Shown here: positions 1 through 9,441 of the stretch, piece after piece | How positions within the stretch are numbered: the first letter of the stretch is position 1 | Layout: each line of letters opens with the position of its first letter | DNA from: Raineyella sp034933565 | Lineage (GTDB): Bacteria > Actinomycetota > Actinomycetes > Propionibacteriales > Propionibacteriaceae | DNA: 64,000 nucleotides | Direction of reading: 5' to 3' | Assembly (NCBI RefSeq): GCF_034933565.1 | Contig: NZ_JAYFNG010000002.1 | Location: forward strand, 62,001-126,000 | The notes under the pieces: generated by a model | Seen by the model: the letters and a program-made list of their open reading frames with translations, nothing else | Told to the model about the DNA's origin: nothing | The model's database searches: none | Made by a program: the position numbers and the translations under genes

Positions 1-944
1 TCGGTGGCGCCCTCCAGGGTGCGGGAGCGGGTCCAGGTGGTGAAGTCGTGCAGCCGGACCTTGAGCGTCACCGTCCGGGCGAAGACCCCGGTCGCCTTCA
101 TCCGCTGGGCCACCAGACGGGCGTCGCGGACGATCCGGGCGACCATCTCGTCGCGGCCGGCGAGGTCGGTCTCGAAGGTGTCCTCCACCGAGATCGACTT
201 GCGGTCCCGGTCAGGAGAGACCTCGCGGTCGTCGCGGGCGAAGGCGAGGGCGTGCAGCGCGGTGCCGTGCGCCCGGCCGAGTTCGCGGACCAGTTCGTGT
301 TCGGAGCGGCGCTGCAGGTCGGCGACCGTCGCCACGCCGAGGCGGGACAGCCGGTCGAAGGTGGCCGGCCCGACCCCGGGGATCACCCGTACCGACAGCG
401 GGGCGATCGTCTCGATCTCGGTGCCCGGCACGACGAGGTGGATGCCGTCGGGCTTGTCGAGTTCGGAGGCGAGCTTGGCGATGAACTTCGAGCTGCCCAG
501 GCCGACCGAACAGGTCAGTCCGCCGGTCCGCTCGGCGACCTCGGCCTTGGCCCGGACGGCGACCGCGCGGATGCCCTCGTCGGACAGGTCGAGCGGCTCG
601 CGGGCGGCGGCGAGGTCGACGAACGCCTCGTCGAGCGACAGCGGTTCGACCAGCGGGGAGAGGTCCTCGAGGATGGCCATCACGATCCTGCTGGCCGTCC
701 GGTAGGCGCCGAACCGGCCGGCCAGGAAGGCGGCGTTCGGGCACAGTCGCCGCGCCTCGTGCATCGGCATCGCCGAGTGCACCCCGTACGTCCGGGCCTC
801 GTACGAGGCGGTGGCGACCACGCCGCGCTGGCCGAGGCCGCCGACGATGACCGGCTTGCCGCGCAGGGACGGCTTGTCGCGCTGCTCGACCGAGGCGAAG
901 AAGGCGTCGAGATCGAGGTGCATGATCGAGGCCTGCCGCCGCAC
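1..944 (-). CDS. dinB: DNA polymerase IV (Y-family), 3' end beyond window
   Basis: Error-prone Y-family translesion polymerase. On the minus strand the protein opens with the catalytic block HLDLDAFFASVEQ, where the first two Asp are the metal ligands of the palm, and continues through SYEARTYGVHSAMP and the second catalytic block PLSLDEAFVDL. A helix-hairpin-helix segment (VIPGVGPATFDRLSRLGV) and the start of the little-finger domain follow. About 314 codons are present; the C-terminus lies left of base 1. I chose GTG at 944 (VRRQASIMHLD...) because a GGAGG lies six bases upstream; ATG at 923 is the alternative. No lexA/recA neighbour is visible, so SOS control cannot be judged. The family assignment is secure. 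Confidence 0.95.
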   Translation of the reverse strand, partial: MRRQASIMHLDLDAFFASVEQRDKPSLRGKPVIVGGLGQRGVVATASYEARTYGVHSAMPMHEARRLCPNAAFLAGRFGAYRTASRIVMAILEDLSPLVEPLSLDEAFVDLAAAREPLDLSDEGIRAVAVRAKAEVAERTGGLTCSVGLGSSKFIAKLASELDKPDGIHLVVPGTEIETIAPLSVRVIPGVGPATFDRLSRLGVATVADLQRRSEHELVRELGRAHGTALHALAFARDDREVSPDRDRKSISVEDTFETDLAGRDEMVARIVRDARLVAQRMKATGVFARTVTLKVRLHDFTTWTRSRTLEGAT

Positions 945-1044
945 TCCACACCTCCGTCCCGTCGCTCGCCACCCATCATGACCGCCACCCATCATGACTG
1001 CCACGCGGAAACCTCGTCGAGGAGCCGCGCGCGAGCCGCCCACC

Positions 1045-1137
1045 GGTACCGCCGACTCCCGGGCCACTGTCGACACCGCCGACTCCCGGGCCGCCCGTCG
1101 ACACCGCCGGCTCCCGGGCCGCCCGTCGACACTGCCC
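1045..1137. repeat. 28-bp intergenic tandem repeat
   Basis: Two nearly identical 28-bp units (1069-1096 and 1097-1124) start with GTCGACACCGCC and contain CTCCCGGGCC. They are flanked by a partial unit before (from about 1045) and a short partial unit after (1125-1137). The array sits in the 278-bp gap between the divergently transcribed dinB and the zinc-ribbon gene, so it may separate or overlap their promoters. No protein reading is credible. Confidence 0.75.
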
Positions 1138-1222
1138 GATGGCAGGGCCGGCTGTCGGTGCTGCCGACTATCGTGGTGCCCCGGCCACCGGGGCTGGTGA
1201 GAGCGACACCGAGAGGGACCCC

Positions 1223-1825
1223 ATGTCACGTACGTCCAGGAAGGCCGGCGGTCGGCGCCAGCAGGGATCCGGACAGCGTAGCGCCCGCCGTGCCCAGCAG
1301 CCCCCGGCGCCGGCCGGCGGTGATCGTACGCCCACGACCGAGGGACGCCCTGCCGAGCGCGACGTGGGCGCCAACGTGCTCGCCGATCACCCGATGCTGG
1401 CGACGATGCCGCACTGCGGCTCCTGCGGCGGTTCGATCCGCTGGATGCTGCCCGCCGAGCTGAAGGACATCGACCGCGAGGCGTTCCGGAAGGTGACCGC
1501 CGGACTCGCCCCGGAGGTGGTCGAGCGCTCCGACGTGTGGTGGTGCCCGACCTGCGGGGCGGTCGGGATCGAGGACGACCCGTACGCGACGGACGTCCGC
1601 ACCGACGAGGAGGATCTCGCCGCGGTCGATCTCGACGACCGTTGCACCGACTGCCGCACCGAGGTCGAGTGGTACGACCCGGCCCACGTGGCGACGATCG
1701 ACAAGGACGTCTACATGCTGGCCAAGCGCGCCTTCGGGGCCGCCGATCTGCTCGGCGGCGACGCCGCGGTCTGCCCCGGCTGCGGCCGGATCACGTTCTT
1801 CCCCGCCCAGGACATCGACGGCTGA
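1223..1825 (+). CDS. hypothetical zinc-ribbon protein
   Basis: A 200-residue protein of unknown function. The first 55 residues are basic and disordered (SRTSRKAGGRRQQGSGQRSA). The rest carries four CxxC pairs, CGSC, CPTC, CTDC and CPGC, spaced to build two zinc ribbons, the second ending close to the C-terminus. Between them lies an acidic stretch (DDPYATDVRTDEEDLAAVDLDD). The ATG at 1223 follows GAGAGG; a longer in-frame start at 1139 would only add a low-complexity tail from the repeat-rich upstream gap. Nucleic-acid binding is a reasonable guess from the basic tail plus ribbons, but nothing in the sequence fixes a role. It is transcribed away from dinB and converges on gcvH. Confidence 0.75.
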   Translation: MSRTSRKAGGRRQQGSGQRSARRAQQPPAPAGGDRTPTTEGRPAERDVGANVLADHPMLATMPHCGSCGGSIRWMLPAELKDIDREAFRKVTAGLAPEVVERSDVWWCPTCGAVGIEDDPYATDVRTDEEDLAAVDLDDRCTDCRTEVEWYDPAHVATIDKDVYMLAKRAFGAADLLGGDAAVCPGCGRITFFPAQDIDG

Positions 1826-1943
1826 TCACCACGTCCGTGATGTCCCCGGCAGGACTGACCGGGGCAACCGGCCGGTGCAGACGAAGCGACCGGGGCAGAC
1901 GCCGAGGGCCCGGTGGGTCTGCGCCTGCCTGGGCGGGTCCCGC

Positions 1944-2327
1944 TCAGGCGAGCTCGCCGCCGTTGCGCGCCAGGTACTCCTCGGCCGACAGCAGCGCTCC
2001 CTCGGCGGAGACCTCGACGGTGAACAGCCAGCCGGCGCCGTACGGGTCCTCGTTGAGCAGGGCCGGGTCGTCGAGCACCGCCTGGTTCACCTCGACGACG
2101 GTCCCGGCGGCCGGCGCGTACAGGTCGGCGACGCTCTTGGTCGACTCGATCTCGCCGCAGGCGTCACCGGCGGCCAGCACGGTGCCCAGCTCGGGCAGTT
2201 CGAGATGGACGACGTCACCGAGCGCCTCGACGGCGATCGCGGAGATGCCGACCCGGGCGGGGGTGGCGGCCGTGTCGAGCCACTCGTGGTCCGCGGAGTA
2301 GCGGAGGCCGGCCTTGACTGTGCTCAT
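1944..2327 (-). CDS. gcvH: glycine cleavage system H protein
   Basis: Lipoyl carrier of the glycine cleavage complex; it shuttles the aminomethyl group from GcvP to GcvT. The 127-residue length is normal. The lipoylation motif ESTKSVADLY places the modified lysine at residue 64, preceded by GDVVHLELPELG and followed by the typical APAAGTVVEVN and LLNEDPYGAGWLF strands. It is the last gene of the minus-strand order gcvP-gcvT-gcvH, 52 bp after gcvT. No lipoyl ligase or GcvL gene is in the window, so dihydrolipoamide dehydrogenase must be supplied from elsewhere. Confidence 0.97.
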   Translation of the reverse strand: MSTVKAGLRYSADHEWLDTAATPARVGISAIAVEALGDVVHLELPELGTVLAAGDACGEIESTKSVADLYAPAAGTVVEVNQAVLDDPALLNEDPYGAGWLFTVEVSAEGALLSAEEYLARNGGELA

Positions 2328-2379
2328 CGGGATGCTCCTGTGCTGGTGGGTTGCTGCTGGTCCTGCGATGGGTTCCGGC

Positions 2380-3501
2380 CTACTGCTGCCGCCGATAGAA
2401 CGGTAGTGCGACGACCTCGAAGGGCTCGGGGCGACCGCGCAGATCGACGTCGAGGCGGGTGCCGGGCGCGCTGAGCCCGACCGGGACGTACGCCAGGGCG
2501 ATCGGGTGGCCGAGTGTCGGGCTGGGCTGGCCCGAGGTCACCTCGCCCACCGCGACGCCGTCCTTGAGCACCGGGTAGTGGCTCCGGGCCGCCCGGCGGC
2601 CGAGGCCGCGCAGGCCGACCAGTCGCCGCCCCGTCGTGGTGCCGACGCCGGCGTCCTGCTGCCGCTGCAGCACGGCGCGGCCGACGAAGTCGCCCTCCTT
2701 GGCCAGCGCGACGACGCCGCCGAGACCCGCCTCGTACGGCGAGACCTCCCGGGAGAGTTCGTTGCCGTAGAGGGGCATGCCCGCCTCGAGCCGCAGCGAG
2801 TCGCGGCAGGCGAGCCCGCAGGGCACCAGCCCGGCGCCCTGTCCGACCCCCTCGAGTGCGGCCCACAGCGCCGGTGCAGCTGCGGTGGGGACGAAGAGCT
2901 CGAAGCCGTCCTCGCCGGTGTAGCCGGTGCGGGCGACCAGCGCCGATGTCCCGGCGACGGTGGCCCGCAGGCAGGCGTAGTGCTTCAGCGGGCCGACCCG
3001 TCCGGCGTCCTCGGCGGACAGCAGCGCGAGCAGGATCGAGGCGGCCCGCGGGCCCTGGACGGCAATCAGGGCGGTCTGTGCGGAGGCGTCGTGGACGGTG
3101 ACATCGAAGCCGGCGGCCCGCTCGCCCAGCGCCGTGACGACGGTGGCGGTGTTGCTCGCATTGGGCACCACCAGGTAGTCGTCCTCGGCGAGCCGGTAGA
3201 CGATCAGGTCATCGAGGATGCCGCCGTCCGCGGCGCAGATCAGCGAGTACTTCGCCCTGCCGACCGCGATGGCCGAGAGCCGCCCGACCAGGGCGTGGTC
3301 GAGGAACGTACCGGCGCCCGGGCCGGCGACCCGGACCTCGCCCATGTGGGAGAGGTCGAACAGGCCGGCCGCCTCGCGGACGGCACGGTGCTCGGCGAGT
3401 TCGGAGCCGTACCGGAGCGGCATCTGCCAGCCGCCGAAGTCGGTGAAGTGGGCGCCGAGACGCTCGTGCACGGCATGCAGAGCGGTGCGGTGCTGAGCCA
3501 T
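2380..3501 (-). CDS. gcvT: glycine cleavage system aminomethyltransferase (T protein)
   Basis: Folate-dependent T protein: it transfers the methylene group from lipoyl-bound aminomethyl on GcvH to tetrahydrofolate and releases ammonia. The 373-residue protein starts MAQHRTALHAVHERLGAHF and shows the family blocks FDLSHMGEVRVAG, YSLICAADGGILDDLIVYR, ARTGYTGEDGFELF, CRDSLRLEAGMPLYGNEL and GEVTSGQPSPTLGHPIALAYV. ATG 3501 has GGAGGATCC directly before it; the same frame is open much further upstream, but that is only antisense of gcvP and of the G-rich spacer. It lies between gcvP (131-bp gap) and gcvH. Confidence 0.97.
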   Translation of the reverse strand: MAQHRTALHAVHERLGAHFTDFGGWQMPLRYGSELAEHRAVREAAGLFDLSHMGEVRVAGPGAGTFLDHALVGRLSAIAVGRAKYSLICAADGGILDDLIVYRLAEDDYLVVPNASNTATVVTALGERAAGFDVTVHDASAQTALIAVQGPRAASILLALLSAEDAGRVGPLKHYACLRATVAGTSALVARTGYTGEDGFELFVPTAAAPALWAALEGVGQGAGLVPCGLACRDSLRLEAGMPLYGNELSREVSPYEAGLGGVVALAKEGDFVGRAVLQRQQDAGVGTTTGRRLVGLRGLGRRAARSHYPVLKDGVAVGEVTSGQPSPTLGHPIALAYVPVGLSAPGTRLDVDLRGRPEPFEVVALPFYRRQQ

Positions 3502-3519
3502 GGATCCTCCGATGGGCGG

Positions 3520-3632
3520 ACGGGTCGGGTCGGACCCGAGGGGGACGGAACGGGGCGGAATGGGCCGGGACAGGGGACGGGTCTGAGCGGGACGGGACGA
3601 GCCGGGACAGGGGGACGGGGCGGGGCGGCCCA
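3520..3632. repeat. G-tract-rich spacer between gcvP and gcvT
   Basis: The 131-bp gap is nearly pure G runs on the plus strand, with repeated GGGACGG/GGGACA modules (about ten runs of three or more G). The gcv transcript would carry the C-rich complement, while the non-transcribed plus strand could form G-quadruplexes. It contains no ORF of its own. It is best seen as a decayed simple repeat of the type common elsewhere in this window. Confidence 0.6.
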
Positions 3633-6632
<3,000 letters not shown>

Positions 6633-6790
6633 GAGGGATTCCGGAGGCAGGCCGGCCGGGCCGGCAACGGCTGGGTTCCTCCCCGCTCGGTGGTGGGGAG
6701 CGGAGAGGATCCCGGGGACGTGGTGCTCCTGGACGCCTGCTCACTCTCGTGTGCAGGAATCTCCTGCCGCAGCAGCGCTGCAGGGCAGCG
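6633..6790. other. gcvP 5' region
   Basis: No gene seen. A hairpin-capable inverted repeat (CTCCCC at 6679-6684, GGGGAG at 6695-6700) lies about 50 bp before the gcvP start in the transcribed leader. I looked for the paired aptamer pattern of a glycine riboswitch and did not find it. The rest of the gap up to the MOSC gene at 7176 is occupied by the two repeat arrays listed next plus unremarkable GC-rich sequence. Confidence 0.4.
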
Positions 6791-6945
6791 CAGCTCGAAA
6801 GGGATGGCAGTTCGGATCTTGCCGTTCGAAAGGACTGTGCGGTCGGAAAGCGCTGAGCGGTTCGAATAGGGATGACAGTTCGACAAAGCTGTGTAGTTCG
6901 AAAATGCTGTGCAGGTCGACAAGATGCGCGGTTGGAAAGGCATCG
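6791..6945. repeat. nine-unit degenerate 15-18-bp tandem array
   Basis: Nine head-to-tail units with approximate consensus CAGTTCGAAAAGGCTGTG begin at 6791, 6808, 6823, 6840, 6858, 6876, 6894, 6912 and 6929. The TTCGA core is kept in most; the right half varies. The region is noticeably richer in A/T than its surroundings. It has no spacers and no cas genes nearby, so it is not a CRISPR array. It lies between the divergent gcvP and MOSC genes and could influence either promoter, or be a neutral minisatellite. Confidence 0.8.
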
Positions 6946-7063
6946 CCGGCATCGGCGATGGAGGTCAATATACGTCGACAGGAACACGTCGAACAGGCCT
7001 GTCGGCAAAGGCTCTCGGCAGCGATCCCTGCGACGGGACGTGCCCGGGTGGGTCCGGTCGCCC

Positions 7064-7162
7064 GTTGTGAGGCCGGGGATCACCGGCACCGCACTCCGTG
7101 TAAGAGCGGGGATCGCCGGCACCGCTCGGTTGTGAGGGCGGGGATCGCTGGTACCGCACTCC
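7064..7162. repeat. three-unit 31-34-bp tandem repeat upstream of MOSC gene
   Basis: Three imperfect copies (7064-7097, 7098-7128, 7129-7162) share the core GCGGGGATCGCCGGCACCGC. The last copy ends 13 bp before the MOSC start codon, so the promoter and ribosome-binding region of that gene must lie within the array. No recognisable Shine-Dalgarno precedes ATG 7176. Confidence 0.8.
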
Positions 7163-7175
7163 GTATCATGGCGCC

Positions 7176-7928
7176 ATGGTCCGCCTCGAACACGTCTGCG
7201 TCGTCCATGAGATCCTCCCCGACGCGGGCCGGGTGGGTCGTACGGGGATCGACAAGCGGCCGGTCGACGGTCCGGTGGAGGTCGGTCCGCTGCAGGTGGT
7301 CGGCGACACGATCTGCGACACCACGCACCACGGCGGTAGGTTCCGCGCGGTGTACGTCGTCTCCGACGAGGACGCCGCTGTGGTGGAGACGCTCCTGACG
7401 AGGACGCCGGGTGCCCCTGCCTTTCCCGTCGAGGTCCCGGCTCGTATGCGAGAGGTCCCGGTCGGGACGTCGGAGGCGAGCCGGGAGCGCACCCCGGGGG
7501 TCCCGGACCGTACGCCACCGGTGGGCTGGATGGGCGAGAACTTCCGGGTGTCGGGAGTGTCGATGAGCGAGGTGCTGCTCGGCGAACGCTGGCGGATCGG
7601 CGATGTCGAGATCGCGTTCACCGAGCCGCGCGTGCCGTGCGCGACCTTCCAGCGATGGGTCGGTGAGGAGTCGTGGGTGCGCCGGTTCGCCGATCTCGGT
7701 CACCCGGGCGCGTTGGCCGAGGTGATCACTCCCGGCACGGTCCGGGCCGGCCTGCCGGTCGAGGTGGTGCACCGGCCGGCGCACGGGCTGAGCATCGGGG
7801 AGGCGTTCCGACCGGCGATGCCGGCCGACAAAGCGGCGGAGTTCCTGGCGACGTACGCCCCTGCCGACATCCAGCCCGACATGCTCAAGAAGGCCCGGGC
7901 CGCGGTCAACCGCTCTCCGGGAGCCTGA
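7176..7928 (+). CDS. MOSC-domain protein
   Basis: A 250-residue protein with a beta-barrel MOSC domain, a fold that binds molybdenum-cofactor sulfide or acts in N-hydroxylated-base reduction. Seen motifs: RTGIDKRPVDGPV near residue 25, the HHGG turn at 51-54, GENF at 120-123, and the family cysteine C155 in TEPRVPCATF, the residue thought to carry sulfide. Closest in plan to YiiM-like single-domain proteins. The segment between HHGG and GENF is about 40 residues longer than usual and rich in RTPG. Stand-alone, no molybdopterin genes beside it. An in-frame 15-bp repeat continues just past the stop codon. Confidence 0.85.
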   Translation: MVRLEHVCVVHEILPDAGRVGRTGIDKRPVDGPVEVGPLQVVGDTICDTTHHGGRFRAVYVVSDEDAAVVETLLTRTPGAPAFPVEVPARMREVPVGTSEASRERTPGVPDRTPPVGWMGENFRVSGVSMSEVLLGERWRIGDVEIAFTEPRVPCATFQRWVGEESWVRRFADLGHPGALAEVITPGTVRAGLPVEVVHRPAHGLSIGEAFRPAMPADKAAEFLATYAPADIQPDMLKKARAAVNRSPGA

Positions 7929-7933
7929 CCGAT

Positions 7934-7978
7934 GGCACCTGACCGGAGGGCACCTGATCAGAGGGCACCTGATCAGAG
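7934..7978 (+). repeat. three 15-bp repeats just after the MOSC stop codon
   Basis: Units at 7934, 7949 and 7964 (the last two identical, GGCACCTGATCAGAG). They begin six bases beyond the MOSC TGA and remain in the MOSC reading frame, where they would read as APDRR-APDQR-APDQR followed by an open alanine-rich stretch. This looks like a repeat tail either cut off by the stop or never translated. Confidence 0.8.
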
Positions 7979-8043
7979 GGCGGCCAGCCAGGAAGCGACA
8001 GCCGGCCCCGCTTCAGCGCCGGCCCGCGGTGAACGGCGTGCGC

Positions 8044-9441
8044 TCAGCTGGACCACTGGCCGGTGGCGAACATCCACGCCCACCACACCATCATCAGCAC
8101 CGACCCGGCCCCCGCGAGCGCGACGACCACCCGACCGACCCGGACCTGACCTGCCCGCACCCGACCCCGACCGGCCCGGACCGGAGCGCCTGCACCGGCC
8201 ACCGGGGAGGCCTCCGCCGGCGCTGCGGGCCCCGCCGCCCGGGACACCAGTTCGCCGATGATCATCCAGGTGGGGAACCACAGCAGCACCGCCCGGTTGA
8301 CCGACATCAGCCAGGGCGAGAACGAGAACGCGAGGAGCTGCACGCCGACCCAGGCCGCCTCGGCCCAGCGGCGCCGGCGCAGCATCCAGCCGGTGGTCAG
8401 CAGGCCCACGGCGAAGGACACCAGCTCGTAGCGGAACATCCAGCCCCACCCGTTCGCGTCGGCGTAGCCGCCGGGCCGTACGGCGGTGAGGGTGGCGCTG
8501 ATCGAGTCCCAGGGCAGGGTGAACGTCCGCTGCCAGCCGGCCTGCTGCGCCGCGAACCAGGCGGTCCACGAGCCGGTGAGCGACCACAGGTACCAGACGT
8601 ACGCCGCCAGCACCGCGAGCGGGACCAGCAGCCAGGCCAGCCGGGTCACCACGCCGCGCAGCCGGGCGATGACGGGGAGCGTACGGTCCGCCGGGCGGCT
8701 CAGGGCGAGAATCGCGAGGGCGCCGATCAGGAACAGGCCGGAGACCCGGAAGGTCGTCGCGACGGCGGCGAGACCGGCGGCTGCGGCCCACCGCTCGGAG
8801 CGGGCGCGTTCCCAGGCCCAGAAGGCGGCCGCGCAGAAGAGCGCCTCGGTGTAACCGACGACGGTGAAGACGGCGGTCGGGGCGATCAGCCAGGCGACCG
8901 CGGCCCAGGTGCCCGCCGACACCCCTGGCGCGGCGTCCCGGGCATCACGCAGCGCTGTGGTCGCCGGCCCGGCGCCCCGCGGCGCCGCGTCTCCCGCCCC
9001 GTCGACGATCCGCGCCAGCGCCCAGGCGGCGAGGGCGGACCCGACCAGGCAGAGCAGGACGCCGGTGATCTCGGGGGCCAGGCCGACGGCGGACCCCAGC
9101 CGCATCAGTAGCGGCAGACCGGGGAAGAACGCCATCTCCCGAGGGTCGGGCGCGTAGCCCTGCCGGGCGATCCGCGCGAAGTGCGCCACGTCCCAGTTGC
9201 CGAGGACCCCGCCGACGCTCCAGCCGTTGATCGCCGCCGTCACCAGCAGCGTGCCGAGCAGCAGCGTACGACTGCCGATCCAGGCCGGCACGAGCCAGGC
9301 CCGACCGGTCCGCGCCGGGGCGGTGGCGCCGGCGTCCCGACCAGGGCGAGCCGCCGCGGTCCCGGCGGGACCGATCCCCTGCCGCTCCACGCCGGCCGGA
9401 CCGATCTCACCGCGCCCGGTCGGCGGCACCGGATCAGCCAC
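8044..9441 (-). CDS. PIG-V/mannosyltransferase-like integral membrane glycosyltransferase
   Basis: A 465-residue polytopic membrane protein with about ten hydrophobic helices. The diagnostic feature is GNWDVAHFARIARQGY in the first extracytoplasmic loop, the W-D-x-x-H/W-(F/Y) pattern of GT-C enzymes related to PIG-V, which use polyprenyl-phosphate sugars; AFFPGLPLLMRLG and FRVSGLFLIGALA follow in family style. GTG 9441 overlaps the stop of the upstream penicillin-binding protein by eight bases, suggesting translational coupling and a shared role in envelope assembly. The first ~45 residues are proline/alanine-rich and cytoplasmic. The sugar and acceptor cannot be told from sequence. Confidence 0.75.
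   Translation of the reverse strand: MADPVPPTGRGEIGPAGVERQGIGPAGTAAARPGRDAGATAPARTGRAWLVPAWIGSRTLLLGTLLVTAAINGWSVGGVLGNWDVAHFARIARQGYAPDPREMAFFPGLPLLMRLGSAVGLAPEITGVLLCLVGSALAAWALARIVDGAGDAAPRGAGPATTALRDARDAAPGVSAGTWAAVAWLIAPTAVFTVVGYTEALFCAAAFWAWERARSERWAAAAGLAAVATTFRVSGLFLIGALAILALSRPADRTLPVIARLRGVVTRLAWLLVPLAVLAAYVWYLWSLTGSWTAWFAAQQAGWQRTFTLPWDSISATLTAVRPGGYADANGWGWMFRYELVSFAVGLLTTGWMLRRRRWAEAAWVGVQLLAFSFSPWLMSVNRAVLLWFPTWMIIGELVSRAAGPAAPAEASPVAGAGAPVRAGRGRVRAGQVRVGRVVVALAGAGSVLMMVWWAWMFATGQWSS

Noticed and set aside
2324..2866. Additional minus-strand gene overlapping gcvH and gcvT
   Set aside because: It is an out-of-frame Arg/Gly-rich reading of gcvT and its spacer with no signature.
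6633..6790. Glycine riboswitch before gcvP
   Set aside because: No paired aptamer core (conserved G-rich joints and second aptamer) could be recognised; only a single six-base hairpin is present.
6791..6945. CRISPR array
   Set aside because: Units of 15-18 bp abut each other without unique spacers and no cas gene is in the window.
6741..6968. Small minus-strand open frame with a hydrophobic hexad pattern (possible leader peptide)
   Set aside because: The pattern is a by-product of the 18-bp repeat; no ribosome-binding site and two competing frames are equally open.
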